Part shown: positions 1-16,575 of the stretch, one piece after another | Numbering within the stretch: position 1 is the stretch's first letter | How the letters are laid out: each line of letters starts with the position of its first letter | Source of the DNA: Cyanoderma ruficeps | Lineage: Eukaryota > Chordata > Aves > Passeriformes > Timaliidae | Assembly: GCA_008694505.1 (NCBI GenBank) | Contig: VZDJ01007747.1 | Coordinates: 6,351,390-6,415,389 of the forward strand | Length of the DNA: 64,000 nt | Reading direction: 5' to 3' | Notes under the pieces: generated by a model | What the model saw: only the letters and a program-made list of their open reading frames with translations | What the model was told of the DNA's origin: nothing | Databases searched by the model: none | Position numbers and translations under genes: made by a program

Positions 1-1328
1 GTCTCAACATGGCACCTGCTTTGGACTGTAAATGTAGTAAGTACAACAAAAGATAATTCAGTTGTATCAACAAAAAAATGTGTAAAAGTCATTGACATGT
101 AGAATAAAAAACTTGATAAAATTAGTTTGTATGCAGAATCCACTGACAAACCAAAAATATGTTGAGAACCTTCACTCACACATTTGTAACATTTTGCTAT
201 AATTGTAGAGCAGTAGCAGTGTTTTCACTGCTGAAAAACACAGCCCTTATCTCAGGAGGCTTTGTACCTAATAGACAATTATGAAAAAACAAAGCACACT
301 GGAAAACAACTAGGAAGACTGGAGATAGAAATTATCTGCATACAGAATTTTTATTTGTTTGGGTTTGTTAAACATTTTTTCCCCAATAACTTTTTTCTTT
401 CTCTGCATATGGTCTGCCTAGTTTCCATATACATCAAAGAGAGGTGCTGGTTTCAGTGTAAATGTAAAAAGCAAAAAGACTTAAGAGATAAGACTGAAAA
501 ATCATGGCTGACATTCTAGGTCAGATTCTTCCTTGGGATGCACACAGCTTTCACTAAGGACAGAACATGTGCAGGGTATCATGTTGCCCTGAGACACATG
601 CTACTCCAATTCCTCAAAGCAAAATTAGGTTCTCATTGAGCATGGCTCTACTACTGTCCATCCTTCAGCCAGACTCCTACTGATTTCAGAAGGAGATTTC
701 CTCTGTAATGCCTTGATTCTGTCTCTTTGAGGCTGATTTGCAAGCTGGCATCAGTTTTCTTGTTACCAAGACAGTCCCAGATCACTGATAGAAGGTCTGA
801 GGCTGTATGCTGAGTGCGTAGCATAAAATCTATTACCTACCTGGTCTCTTTCCTGCTTTTAGAGTGTGATATTTTGCCATCAGTGTGCCACTTAACCAAA
901 TGGAAAGTAAACTGGAATTGGCACTCACAGGATATCCTGACAGAAGTGATATCATGCCTGCTGCCTGCAGCCATTTAGTGTAGTCGAGCTATGGCCTCTC
1001 TCTGCCCTGCTGCATGTTTTTCTCTATGCCTGGGTAACAGGAGGCTGCGACTGAGGGGATGCAAAAATGACTCTGGAGTGGTAATTTGATCCTTTGTTTA
1101 AGGAAAGTTGCTATATTGAAAACCATGAGTGAGATGTAATCTGCTTGCAGTAAAGTATATTAAACATAACACTTTGTAATGTAATTTGAACAGTGATTAG
1201 TGTCTTTGTGATAGAAAAATCAGGACATAATTTTTTTTTCTTCCAAGTCTGATAGAATGGTCTTATATATCTGTGGGGTTTTTTCTAGACTTTTGGCTGG
1301 TCTAATATTTGTTTATTCTTCCCACCAG
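1..1328 (+). other. GLRB: GLRB intron, 3' part (upstream exon outside window)
   Basis: AT-rich non-coding sequence leading to a pyrimidine-rich tract and CAG acceptor at 1326-1328. Its 5' donor is outside the window. I see no recognisable exon, RNA gene or repeat family here. The short ORF at 262-519 has no recognisable protein content. Confidence 0.85.
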
Positions 1329-1558
1329 GATTATAGAGTCAACATCTTTCTAAGACAGAAGTGGAATGACCCCAGACTCAAACTGCCCAATGACTGGAGG
1401 GGTTCAGATACACTGACAGTGGACCCAACTATGTTTAAGTGTCTTTGGAAACCAGACTTATTCTTTGCAAATGAAAAAAATGCTAACTTCCATGATGTCA
1501 CACAAGAAAATATCCTCCTTTTTATATTTCGGGATGGAGATGTCCTAGTCAGCATGAG
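1329..1558 (+). CDS. GLRB: GLRB coding exon: extracellular domain, before the Cys-loop
   Basis: This 230-nt internal exon encodes part of the ligand-binding extracellular domain of the glycine receptor beta subunit, a pentameric ligand-gated chloride channel subunit of inhibitory synapses. It opens in frame with [17 protein letters not shown], the beta-strand region conserved in Cys-loop receptors. It then contains the family hallmark [13 protein letters not shown] (loop A region) and ends in [15 protein letters not shown] plus the first two bases of an Arg codon. The acceptor is CCACCAG ending at 1328 and the donor is AG|GTATTT at 1558/1559, so it ends in phase 2. The Arg codon is completed by the A that begins the next exon. 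An ORF running from 1257 through the exon into intron is only an unspliced read-through. The N-terminal ~100 residues of the mature protein are encoded upstream of the window. Confidence 0.96.
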
Positions 1559-4797
<3,239 letters not shown>

Positions 4798-5579
4798 TAA
4801 ATCACTCTGTCCATAAAAACAGTTCTCTTCTAGGCATGCATGAGAATCAAACAAAATTTATTCTGTTTCCTTCATCTCAACATTTATAATGAATCATGAA
4901 ATTGATACTCACTGGTTCCTACCAATGTACATTTCCCTACCAAAGATGCTTTTTACCATTATGGTACTGTGCACTCTTAGTTTTAGCTTTTGCTATCAAC
5001 CGGAATGATAACTGAGGCCTTTTATAAAAGCATTTACAATAAACTGAGATAAATGGTAACACATCATTTGGGAAAAAAAATCATTTTGCCAGGTAGTTTT
5101 AACTTCCAACCTGTGCTGCTTTGTAGGTTGTTGGGGCCAAATTTTTCCCCTTGCATTGATGATGCATTGGTATTGTTTGGAACTCCTTTGATACAGTACC
5201 AAAGGAAAAGTATTTGATGCCAAAGCAGTGAGATCATTTAGTATCAAACCTTTTGAAGGTGGTTTCAAAATGTGTTGTGGATGTAGTCAGGCATCTATTC
5301 CTGGTCTTCAGGTGATTTCATCTTACAACAGGGCAGACAGGGCACATCTCTGAAAGGCTTCATGCCATGCTGGAAGTTGCAGACAAAATGTTTCTGAAAT
5401 CTGTCTTCCTTCCCCTGCCCCAAGTATGCAGGTGTCTACTCAACTACAGCTTTTTCCAACACTGATCCTTGGTGATCCCACTTTGGTGGTAATTCTGTTT
5501 TCCTGGATAAGGATGAATGTGAAGCAGAGAGAAGGAAGGTGACTTGTTCCAGGCTGCTCCTGGTGTAACATAAAAAGCC

Positions 5580-5634
5580 CATGGAAGTTGTGGGTTGAGA
5601 ACCACTTAAAAATTGCAGCATAGTAAAACAAAAT
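5580..5634. repeat. 55-bp duplicate of a segment inside the LTR
   Basis: Matches 4009-4063 over 55 bp with a single difference (C at 4025, T at 5596), in the same orientation. The flanks differ on both sides. It starts CATGGAAGTTGTGGGT-like and ends AGTAAAACAAAAT. It is either a second, heavily truncated LTR fragment or a local duplication. Confidence 0.85.
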
Positions 5635-5753
5635 TATTCAGCTCTTATTCCAGCAGGTCTGGTGGGAAAGGTGAGGTTAGGGAAAGAAAGTCACACGTGA
5701 AGAAAAAGTAAGGTCAACCAAAGCTGAGCAGGGTATCACAATGGGGACAAGTC

Positions 5754-5824
5754 TAATAGTAATAATAATAGTAATAATAATANTATGACAATAATAATAA
5801 TAATGGTAATAGCAATAATAATAG
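5754..5824. repeat. (TAA)n imperfect trinucleotide microsatellite
   Basis: Repeats of TAA with interruptions (TAATAG, TGACAA, GGTAAT). One ambiguous base (n) lies at 5783, which suggests an assembly or consensus uncertainty within the repeat. Confidence 0.9.
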
Positions 5825-7343
5825 AGGTTTACCATTTAGGTTTTTATTGTCAGCATTTATCTTTAGAATTTTAGTATTTCATAGTAATTTTGTTCATTAC
5901 TGTTATGTATGTACATTAAACCCAAATCAGTTTGAGGTTAAACTGGAATTAGTTAGTAATACTAATGGAAACTCACTCAAGATTTCTTAGTTCAGAAAGT
6001 CCACTTGCTTTACAAGTGTTGAAAGATATAGTCATGCAAGGATAAACTACTCATTAAAAAACTCATGCTAAAATGATATACTCAAATTCAGTGCATTTAC
6101 TTCTTTGGAAAGACTGCACTAAACTTTCTTCTACCTTTTAATTCAGTTATCAAAAGTAAGAAAGGTACCCATAACTTCTTATCTGTCCTTCCAGTTCTTT
6201 CCCTGTTAGGCATTGACAGTTTTATTCTTAGGTTATTTTCGAACCAATATCTTGTTTTTACTTGCTGAACTTTGAAATCAAAAAAGGCCATCGGTTGTTA
6301 CTAAGATATTCTCATATCCACAGTTATGATCCACAATTTTCACTCTCCAGTAATTGTTACCATAAAGGATCTTGGCAGTTTTGTGATATGCTGTGTGTTG
6401 GAACAGGGTGAAAATGATTTTATGAATGGAACATTAAAACAAATGGGTTTTAATAGTATATTATGGAGCTTTGAAACATTGTGATTTTTATTAAATTATT
6501 GTGAATCGTAGAGACATCATTTATAAACAGTTTCACTTTATCACAGCTGTTTTTGAAAAATTAAAAAGAATAATCTAATTAAGTTAATCTTTAATGAACA
6601 GAAGGTAGCAAAAAATGGCACATAAAATCATGATTCTGATTATGCATATTTAATCAATATTGTTTTATTCTTGAATATTGTGAGTCTAACTTGCACAGCC
6701 TCTCACTTGATGGTGGTGTATATATTATGCTTCGGGAACTCAGAGGTTTGCTGAGGTCTGTCTGTACTCAGTAGGTCATGAAGGCATTGAGCTAATTTCT
6801 GTAGGACTGCACATCTGCTCTAATTCCTGGTCAACTATTTCCTGAATGGCAGTCCTTTCATGAATCAGGGCTTTTAGTCTGAGCAAATAAGCAGTGCGGT
6901 TGCTTTACACAAACACCAAAATTCATCATGGTAATTGAGTTGTTAAATTCTTTTGAAGTTACTCAGACTCATAAGTGCTGTTTAAAATTCAGCTTTTTCA
7001 TATTTTGCTGAAGTAGAGTATGAATGAATATGGAGGCTTGGAAGTTGTGGAAAATACAGCTTTGCTTTCTTTGTTTGAAAAGTACACACTGTAACAAATA
7101 CCTCTTAGTCATCCTAATATTGTTCATAATAATGCAATGTTTCACCCACTAAGTCCTAATTTCGGCCTACAGAAAAATGCAGCTGTGGATTATTTAATCT
7201 TTGTATTGATTTATTTGAACAGGAAATAAAAAGAAAAAGACTGAAAGATATCCAATACATATATGCTAGGTATTCTTGCCGTGTTTACTGTGACTGAGGT
7301 GGTTCTTTAAACAATTCTTATTATTATTATTTTGTTCTTGTAG

Positions 7344-7484
7344 TTGGTTACACAACTGATGACTTACGGTTTATCTGGCAGTCTGGAGATCCTGTACAGC
7401 TAGAGAAAATTGCTCTGCCTCAGTTCGATATCAAAAAGGAAGATATTGAATACGGTAACTGTACCAAGTATTACAAAGGCACAG
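7344..7484 (+). CDS. GLRB: GLRB coding exon: loop F/C of the extracellular domain
   Basis: This 141-nt exon completes the Phe codon and reads [20 protein letters not shown] and on to [14 protein letters not shown]. It encodes the distal extracellular domain: the beta8-beta9 region and the start of loop C. The first cysteine of the second glycine-receptor disulphide lies in NCT, and its partner is in the next exon (YYTC). NCT is also an N-glycosylation sequon in form. The acceptor is TTCTTGTAG ending at 7343. The donor is ACAG|GTAGGT at 7484/7485, leaving a single G of the next Gly codon. Reading frame and junctions agree with both neighbours. Confidence 0.96.
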
Positions 7485-10400
7485 GTAGGTTATAGAAGTT
7501 ATTTCCTTGGTAAAAAACTCCAAGCTTCCTTCAATTACTGTTTATAGTTAATGGTTAATATTCCAGTTCATGCCTTACATTTCCTGGTAAAGAAGTGATT
7601 ACTTTTAGCTAATGACTGATTCATATAATGGTAATTTTAATATGTGATCATTACAAACTAGTTCAAATATAGAAATATCCAAGTTGAAGAAGAGATTAAA
7701 TGTTTGTCTTGGCTTTGCTTACATATATTGTGATCTTGCTACCATTTTATTTCTATGGTCCTAATACCTGTTTATGCTTCTAAATGTCAGACTTTTCTGA
7801 AAGAATCATACCAGTTGCAGCAATGTGGGCAAATTTTGATTTTCTGGTTAGACTTTTTTTTCCATCAGTGGATAGTACTACAGTGTAATTCCAAATGCTT
7901 CACCCTGCGGGTTCTTCCTTTCTCTAAATGTTCTGGAAATTTCATCATTTTTGAAAGCTGCTTGCAATCCTCAGCCCTCTATTTATTTTTTTCTATGGTT
8001 ATTTTTCTTATGTGGGCACAGAATTTTCCAATGGTTTCTGTACTCTGGCTTTTAATGGTTTACCTTTTCCACCTTGATTGATTCCTGCCTATGATGATAT
8101 CCAAACTACTCACGCTGTGACAACCACAAGACTTTCTACAAGAACAGCTGTATTTTAGTCAGTGCTTTTGTATCATGGGAATAAATCTTCCATTAAAATT
8201 CAATTGGGAAGTCTGTGGTGTTGCAGCTTCTGAGGACCCTGCAAGTTTCTTGTTGCCTATTCAGCTGAAGTGGAGGGTCTGTTACTTGCAGTTGCTCCTG
8301 TGGGACATTCCGAGCCTGGAGAGATCTCCAGGAACCTTAGCAGATCTCAGAGTTAAGTATTTAATTTGAAAAGATAACGAAAATAAAAGTGGGCTTTGGT
8401 TTTTAACTGAAAAGTGAGTGAGATCTTAGCCTAAGAACATAATTCAAACTCAGGTGACTATAGTTTGTAAATAATAAGAAATTAACTCTTTTCAGGAAAA
8501 TTCTGATTTTTTGAAAGCATGTCCAGCAGCTAGCAGTGATTGGATTCAGGATATGATAAAACCTTACTTAGCAGTGAGAAAAATATTTTGTTCTTAATTA
8601 AAAACTTAAATTACTGAAAAAAATAGTCCACAAAGTAGTGAAAAACTAAAGGAATGGATCTTGCATTTCACAAATGAAATTCATACAAATGGAAAAAGTG
8701 TAACACTTATATTCTATTGTGATTATTTTGAAGTGTGCCCTAAATCTGAAAGTAAATGTCTAAAAAAGCTTTAGATATTTCAAGTATTTTTCAGAACCTT
8801 TAAGAAAAATATTTAAGAATTATACACAAAGAAAATCAGTGGTGCTCTCTCAAGTTTCATAGCTTGTGACCACAACTGACATGGTGCAGAATGTTCAGTA
8901 AAATATTCTCATTCTGTGTGTGGGTACTTTGAACATTAAAGAAAGAACATGAGAGAACCATTTTGAAAAGTTTTTACAATTCTTTTATTGCAAATCCACT
9001 CTGTTAAGAATCTCCATTTCATCTCATAACAAAAACCAGAATTAATATTTCAGTAACGTGAGTTGAATATTTAGTACTCTGAGGTATTTTTAAAGGCTGT
9101 TTTCAAGGCTCCATTTCTTATTTACTTGAAAATTCTTATGCTGAGGGTATTTTTGAAAAACAGATTTCACACACAGAGCTGAATAATTTTGTCAGGTAAT
9201 CAAGAGAAGTTTTGCATCAAGGAACAGATTGTCAAAATTATGGTTTATGTAGGAGTTCCCTGACAATTGCAAAACCCCTTAATCTTTACTGCCAATTTCT
9301 GTCAACTGATCATACCTACCTAAGTTGAAACACGGTCAGCAAATATGGGCTGCTTTTGTAGCAATACACGGAATATTTGTATTTGCAAATTTCTTGTTAT
9401 TCATCAATTTTATGACAGATCAAATAGGTCCTTTTGAGCTGGTGAGGGAAATAGATACTATACTCTGTCTGATGAAATATTATTCAAATAAAAGCATGCA
9501 ACATGCATTTCCTACATAACTCAAACATATAATGATTTTGAAGGTCATCCCTCATTTGAAGACAAAACTGAAAAGTGTCTGGAATCCATTCATAAATTAT
9601 AGCGGGAAAATTTTTCAGCCAACTGATCACTGAAGATGATAGAATGAACTATAAAATGTAGTATAGTGTCTTCTACACGAGGATGTTTGTCATCAGTGTT
9701 TTTTATAGTTTTGTTGTTATGGTGTTTGTGTGCCCAAACAGCACTATTACCATGACATATCATTGTACAGCACTTAACTGATACAATATGCAAGGTAAAT
9801 AGAGAACTTTTTGACACATTCTATCTTCTAAATAAGTTTCTCACTGGATTGATAAATACAGTCTGATTTGAATTTTGAAGTTGTTGTAATATAACATAGG
9901 AATGCTGTTTTCTTGTGATAGAATATTTTTTGAAGTTTTCAGGTTTTTTCCAACACTGTTGTGTTACTATTGACATAAAAATTCCAGTTCTTCTAATTGA
10001 CTGAAAATATGGACAGAAATGATTTTCTGGTTACCAGATTTCTTGATATATTTATCTCCAGCAAAACATCTAGTAACTGCAACTTTGTTTTGTGTTAAAT
10101 TCATCTTAAACATCTTCTGAAGTTTGTTTGCTTTAGATCTTCGTTTTAAAAGATTTGATACATTATTCCTTGTTTAAAAAGTTCACAGATTTTTAGAGTC
10201 TTTTTTAAAATGTCTGCAGCAAATTTAGAAGTCATTTGTACCAGCTTTCAGTACTGGGGAAATGTCTGGTTAGAGCCACATTCAGAACACCTCATTCCAT
10301 TCTAAACCTGCTAGATTAGTACTTCTTAATTCATCTTTTGCACAAATTAATGCTAAGTAGGATTTTCAGATGAGCTTAAGCCAGTAGGACTGCTAGACTA

Positions 10401-10701
10401 CATTGGTTTTAGGTGGACTGCATCTTGAAGCCAGCATCAAGCTGGGAGTCACTTCAGCCTCCTCCTACTTTGAAAAGTGGAAGGGTTCCTTACAGAGCTC
10501 AGGGTACCGCAGCCCAACCACACTTGGTGCTTAAGTAGATCTGTGTTTTGAATTTTTTTTTTTTCAAATTAAACTCTTTACCTTTATAAGGAAAATCGAA
10601 GCATTGAACTTTTGCTCTTAAACAGAAAAAAACCTGGAAGATGTGGATCAGAGGTTCACCTGCAAAGTGCATTAAACATTAATGCATTTATTTCTTTAAA
10701 G
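7485..10701 (+). other. GLRB: GLRB intron (3217 nt)
   Basis: GT at 7485 and AAAG acceptor ending at 10701 bound this intron. It is AT-rich with no repeat family recognised. ORFs at 7755-8081, 8175-8369, 9325-9519 and 9590-9817 are short and show no domain I know. Confidence 0.88.
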
Positions 10702-10854
10702 GTTATTACACTTGTGTAGAAGTAATCTTCACTTTAAGAAGACAAGTCGGATTTTACATGATGGGTGTTTATGCTCCTACACTGCTAATTGTTGTTCTAT
10801 CCTGGCTGTCATTTTGGATCAATCCTGATGCAAGTGCTGCAAGAGTCCCACTGG
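10702..10854 (+). CDS. GLRB: GLRB coding exon: loop C end, M1 and start of M2
   Basis: This 153-nt exon reads [18 protein letters not shown] and then [20 protein letters not shown] with [13 protein letters not shown] and a split Gly. It carries the second cysteine of the loop C disulphide (YYTC), the pre-M1 RRQVGFYMM motif, the whole M1 helix, the intracellular M1-M2 linker and the cytoplasmic end of the pore-lining M2 helix (ARVPLG). The PDASAARV linker is the anion-selectivity filter region of this family. The acceptor ends at 10701 (TTCTTTAAAG, a weak pyrimidine tract). The donor is CTGG|GTAACC at 10854/10855, leaving one G of the Gly codon. M2 is interrupted by the following intron. Confidence 0.96.
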
Positions 10855-13800
10855 GTAACCTGCATTTTCACATACTGTCACAATGCACTGTAACACTATT
10901 GAGCCATTATCAGTTGCTTTGGCTACATGGCACTGGACCCTGAAAGCAACTTCATTCCATTATCTGCTCATCATTTTCACTGAAATGTGCTCATTCCAAG
11001 TCTTGTAAACTCCACCTTGGCATTAAGACTTCACTTGATAGTAGTTCCAGCATTTGGATGACAAGCACACTGTCTCCACTCCTCTCAGGCTGGGCAAATC
11101 TGATCCATCAATGCACGGGTGATGCTGCAAACACTGGCAATATACTGTTTACAGGAATTTCAACATTTGAATAATCAGTAAGAAAGCAGGTTGATAAGTA
11201 AGGCTCTAAATAGCTACCTATTGGAGGAGTCTTTCTGAAGATAATAGAAACTATATTTGGAAAAGAGCTAGAATTCTTGTTACCTGAGTAGCTTTATTTC
11301 ATTAGAGACTCACTTAATGACAGTACTTCAAGCTCGTGCAGTCATGCTCAGCGCAACACAGTAGGCAGGCCCTTCATTTATTATGAAATAACAGGACACA
11401 GACTTAATAGTAACGATATTATCCTAACTAATTGGGTTGTACACAGGACTACAGCTTTGACATGGCCAAACCTGCTGACCCCAAGAGCTCAGTGACGTGC
11501 AGAGCCAGGCTTTTGCATCCTGGCGCTTCTTCTATTTGGATTCCATTTCCCATGTTCTAGCCTCCAATGTCCCCATTTTCCCTAGCAAGTTTCTTGCTTG
11601 GATTTTCTTATCCAAGTCCATACTTTCCAAATCTTTGCCATGTCTCAGGAGGTTTCGTGCACCTGTTATCAGTGCCCCAGTGGTGCAGTTGCAAAATACC
11701 TCCAGCTGCCTGTCTTGCTCAGAAATCTCTTACCGACACTGGAACCACCATGCCCCCACAGGATATGACTCCTGTGAAGCCTTTTTTTCTTTTTTTTTTT
11801 TTTTTTTTGACCTTAAAAATAGTTACTTGGAAAGGNAATCTTTTACCTTGAAAACTTAAAAGGTTGTATTATATAATGCAAGCTTTAAGAGAACATTTGA
11901 AGACAAAAAGGGTGGGGAAAATGTAACATGCATTAAGCTAAAAAGAATGAAAAAGAAACTGTAAAACTAGAATCAAAACTAAGCTATACTTCCAATCTTA
12001 TAATCCCGTGCTTCAAATAGTGAACTGGATGGGCTTATTAAAGATATATTAGATTTATAAGATTCTTAGCATAGATTTAAGTAACATGGATGTTTTTGTA
12101 GCTAAACATGCATGCTTATTTATTGTTTATTTGTTTCATTCATTGCAAACATTTATTGGCTTCTTTCATGTATTAGCATTTCTGAAATAATGAATTTTCA
12201 AAGATACTAGCTATTGGCCTGTCTGTGTGACTTTTCCTTAATCCCCAGAAAAGCAAAAAACTTCTAAATCTGACACTTTAGTTGAGTCAGTATCTAGTGT
12301 GACAGTTATTTACACTGTCACTGGGGTAAGATTTATCTTTCTCCAGTTTCAGGAGAGCAACAAACTAATTCTTCTAGTGACATCCTTGAGATCCTTGACC
12401 TTGAAATATAAAAAGATTAATATTTGTGTGTCAAGTAAATGACATCTTGCTCCAAGAAAGTGTACCAGTGGCTAGTTAGATCTGATTAGATGAGAAGCTA
12501 CTTCAGATCTTTCAGTTTTGTGCTCCTTACACACATTTGTGCCTTAAGCTTTGGATTGTGATAAGTAGGTGCCTAGTGCAGCTGCTGCCAGAACTGCACC
12601 TTACAACTCTAGTGCTAGGGTCTCCGAGACCATGCCAATGTACATCAGGCAGCAAATGCTGGCTGAATAAAATATTCCTGTGCTTCTGTCTCACTTTATT
12701 GTTACCTTGAAAACCTAGAAGTTTCTTAGACTCTGAGAGTGAACCTTTCATTGTAGGAATCCATACAAAAGGAAATTAATTAGATGCTGGTCACCATGAC
12801 CTCAGTTGCTCTACTGAACATGTTAAAAGCTCCACAAAATCTTTTCAGCTAGAATTTATAAGTTAGTTCTGTAAAATTCAATCCAAGATTGTAAGGTATA
12901 GTATTTTAAGGTCTAAAATATGGGTTTACAATCTTTTTTGGCACCAAGCATGAAAATAATTATCACATATTAAGATAGAAAACACTTTAAAGTGTTTTTT
13001 TCAATTAGGAAGAAAATACTATATCCAAGACATTGAGCCAGTCCATGTTATTGGCTAATTTAGTTATTGAGAAGGATAGAGGCTGCCCTTCAGCAGTCAA
13101 GCGTAGCCATGCATGGTACTTGCTACAGTACACTGTTAGAGAAGGAGCAGCGTTCTGGACACAGGCAAATGTGTCCTAGAGGACACATATTAAGAGGCAG
13201 TATGGCCTTTTTTTTACTTGTTGATGCAATTCCTTGAGATCCATAACTAAGTGTTCATCCCCAGTCTGCAGGTGTTGGTAAGTGAATATATATATATATG
13301 CATACGTATTTTTTAAAGAGAAGCATTCTATGCTCACTTTTTATCCATATGTGAATGTTTGTATGGGAATGCTTCAGGTACAGTAGATGGCAAGTAAGCC
13401 AGAGTGTACACTGAGGATTCAAGTCAGTATTTGCTGTGTCATTCTGTTCTGAGTTAACACATCTGGTCATTCTTTATTATCCCCATGGACAAAAAAATCC
13501 AGCTTTGCAGTGATACATTGACACTACTCATTTCTAAATTAAACATCATAAAATTTTATGGTTTAAAATCACATGAGTGTAAACGTTTCTTTATGCTTCA
13601 GTGTTCTAAGAGCTAGTGAATTATCCATTTGAGATTAATGCTAAATAAAGTATCATGTCAATCTTATTGAAGTCCACATGGGAACAGTATCTAAAGAATG
13701 TGTTGTTTGTAGATCAAGTAGAAATGAATATTTTCATAGGTCAATACAGATAGTTTCATTTTAATTTACATTTTCACATCCTTAGTTACTTAAAATGGAT

Positions 13801-14920
13801 CTGAAGGAAATCATCTGTCTATGAATGAAAAAGAAAATTATGCAGTATAAGAAACATAGCAAAGACTAATTGAATGGCCAAGATTTTTTATAGACATCAA
13901 TTCTGTTTGATTAGGTTTGCAGTCATAAATAAAGATTTTTATCATTAGCATTCACAAAATCAAAATGGGACAGACATTCTGAACTTGGAGATTGAACTAA
14001 GTTTTCCCCAGATGACAGACATTTCTAAAGTTAGCTTTTTCCGAATGTAGCTGTTCATGCTACTATTTTCACAGGAGCCTGTGAGAAATCTTTCTTTGGG
14101 GTCAAGCTTGTATTTTGTCTCTTGTGATATGAATCCTGTGTTGATGGTGACATTTGGAAGCCTTATTAGGGGAAATGCTTGGTGAAATCCATGATGAGTG
14201 TGACCTTTTCACATGTGGGTTTTTTTCTTGATAAGGGCTTCATGAAATGCCCTTTATCTAGAAAGCTTCCTCTAGGTCCTGGAACCTCAAATAGGGAATG
14301 ATTGTAGACCCTCAGTCACCTCCATGTTTTCATCTTCTCAGTAAATTGGGAACAAAGGCTTTTTGATTTGCTCGTACAGTTTTGCTCTTCAGCAAAAACT
14401 TCCCTTTCATCTAAGGTCTGAATATCACACTTGTGAACAGGTCATTCAGAGAATTGCTCCTGCTATGGCACAGTTTAGACTTCTGGGACAATGCTAGTCT
14501 AATTTAAAGGACTTGGAGTCTTTTGGTTAAAGTGTCATGTATTTCTCTTCCACCTTCCCAGAATTAGATGTACATTGTAAGATAAGTCTTTGGAAAGCCC
14601 ATTTCCCAACTGTGTGATGTATGATGGGACAGGGAAACTGTGACAAACAGTTTAGCCTCAGTGATTTGCTTCTCTCTTTATCAAATTAATATAATCATTA
14701 TTAATAATTCATCATTAACTGCGCCATCCTACGTAAGTGTTTAACTTGTTCATTAGCTGAAGGCATGTGCACTTTGTACACCTGCTGCACTGATCACATT
14801 GTGAAGTCCCATTCACTGTTGCAAAACATCATTCACTATTGTCTGTTTCAGAGGAAGAGCACAGCCAGTGTCATTAAAGGGAAGTTTTCTTATTCAATAT
14901 ACTGTTTTCTCTTTTTGTAG
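10855..14920 (+). other. GLRB: GLRB intron (4066 nt)
   Basis: GT at 10855 and TTTTTGTAG acceptor ending at 14920 bound this intron. It holds a poly-T tract at 11782-11808 (one C), an ambiguous base at 11836 and a short (TA)n run near 13288-13300. A 120-codon ORF at 11497-11859 exists only because it reads through the poly-T tract and an n. I see no gene. Confidence 0.88.
11782..11808. repeat. Poly-T tract
   Basis: Twenty-seven bases that are almost all T, with one interrupting C. It could be the tail of an antisense retroposed sequence, but no such sequence is recognisable to its right. An n at 11836 shows the assembly is uncertain nearby. Confidence 0.85.
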
Positions 14921-15213
14921 GTATTTTCTCAGTGCTCAGCTTGGCATCTGAATGTACCACTCTTGCTGCTGAACTTCCCAAAGTGTCTTACGTGAAGGCC
15001 TTAGATGTCTGGCTGATTGTTTGCCTTCTCTTTGGGTTTGCATCCCTGGTGGAATATGCTGTGGTTCAGGTAATGCTAAACAATCCAAAGAGAATTGAAG
15101 CTGAAAAAGCAAAGATTGCCAAGGCAGAACAGGCTGAAGGGAAGGGTGGAAATGCTGCCAAGAAGAACACTGTGAATGGCACAGGGACTCCTGTTCACAT
15201 CAGCACTTTACAG
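14921..15213 (+). CDS. GLRB: GLRB coding exon: M2, M3 and proximal cytoplasmic loop
   Basis: This 293-nt exon completes the Gly codon and reads [19 protein letters not shown] (most of pore helix M2). It continues with [13 protein letters not shown] and [16 protein letters not shown] (M3), then the charged cytoplasmic stretch with [20 protein letters not shown] and a Lys/Asn/Gly-rich segment ending HISTLQ. The SEC in M2 is the beta-subunit-type residue set, different from the alpha subunits. Beta M2 is known for lowering picrotoxin sensitivity of heteromers. The acceptor is TTTTTGTAG and the donor is TTACAG|GTAGGAG at 15213/15214, phase 0. A read-through ORF extends to 15267 past the donor, and that tail is not coding. 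Confidence 0.96.
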
Positions 15214-16575
15214 GTAGGAGCTGCAAAGCTTTGTATGCAAAATCAGCATTCTTCTCTATTAACCTAATTCTAGGAATATACTGTTTGTAATAATTTTGAA
15301 TAGTGCTTAATCTTGGAAAGGGCCAAGACATTAAAAACATGCTGGTAACTAATGGCTAGCAATCTGACCAATTGGTCCCTAGTGATTTGGGGTCAGAAGT
15401 TCTGAGTGAAAAATTTGTCTTTTAATATGTAGCACCGTGGTTGCTGCTTAGCTTCAGGTAAATAAAGTAGCAAGCAGCTTTACAGTTGCTGTTTTTCTCA
15501 TAATAAATAGCAGCTGTCAAACTGTAACTACTCAGAGGACAGAACTCTCAGACTGTATTTGCTGGGAGCATGCTCAAATAACACCCAGCTTGTTGCTTTC
15601 CCTGGGATGGCCACAGCTGCACTGCATTGCATGCCTATGAAGCCAAGAATACAGAAGTTGTGGCATTTTTAGACAAAAGACCAGTCTGTTTGTATCAAAC
15701 ACTTCCTGCATTTCTTGTGTTGCCAGATGGAGTTTATGCGTAAATCAGTCAGATTTCACTATATGGTTAAAGATGACATGTGCATCTTCACTCAGGCCAA
15801 AGTTTTTCATCATGTTGTTGAATTCCTGATATTTTAGAAGTCCCTCTTTGTGCTCCAAGAGTTATCATACATCCCAATCTGACTGCCTTCAGTCCTGAGT
15901 GATATTTACTTGACATTTATTGTGCAGAAGAAAATACGTTATTAAACAACATGTTTAATATGTGAATTTGGCTAGTCCTTTTCAATGACTCAGCAATTCT
16001 GTTGTATAAAAGAAAGCTATTAGGGTAGATCCAAGTGGTAATATTGGTACACTGTGACTTCAATGTTTCTTTAAAGAAGGAGTAGTTTATCCAAGAATTG
16101 CTGAAATCCTGTCTTAGTATCAAGCTGGGATTGCCCCATAACTAATTTTCCCCAGTCCACAAGAGCTGTAGGTATTGCAGAACAGTGCACTTTGCTACCA
16201 TAATTCTCATAGAAGAACCTTTGGGAAATATCTTGGTAGGCAGCTAGTCTCAGCTTAGAGTAACCCCATGACTGTTTGACTTGGGTCATGAGTAATTCCC
16301 CAAGCCCAGGCAACATGAGAACTGAGTAGAAAAAAATGCCTCTGCTGTCGTTTTGCTTTCCCTGAACTGAATGTGTAAATTTTGTGTTCAGCAATCTGCA
16401 GGTCCCAAATTCAGCTGTTTCTTCTGACAAAATAGTTGCAAAAATCCAGGAGGGCAGCATATAATACATTTTTCCTAATTTCAGTACTTAAAAAGTCTTA
16501 AGTGTTCAGCTTGATCAATTACAAGTTTAACAAAAAATTACAGTTTTTCAGTAGTGTGAACAAAATCAATTGCTA

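Noticed and set aside
11497..11859. 120-codon ORF in a GLRB intron
   Set aside because: It reads through a poly-T tract and an ambiguous base, so its C-terminal part is an artefact.
15214..15267. Extension of the M2-M3 exon past its GT donor
   Set aside because: The next exon joins in frame at the conserved VGETRC sequence. The read-through tail is unlike GLRB.
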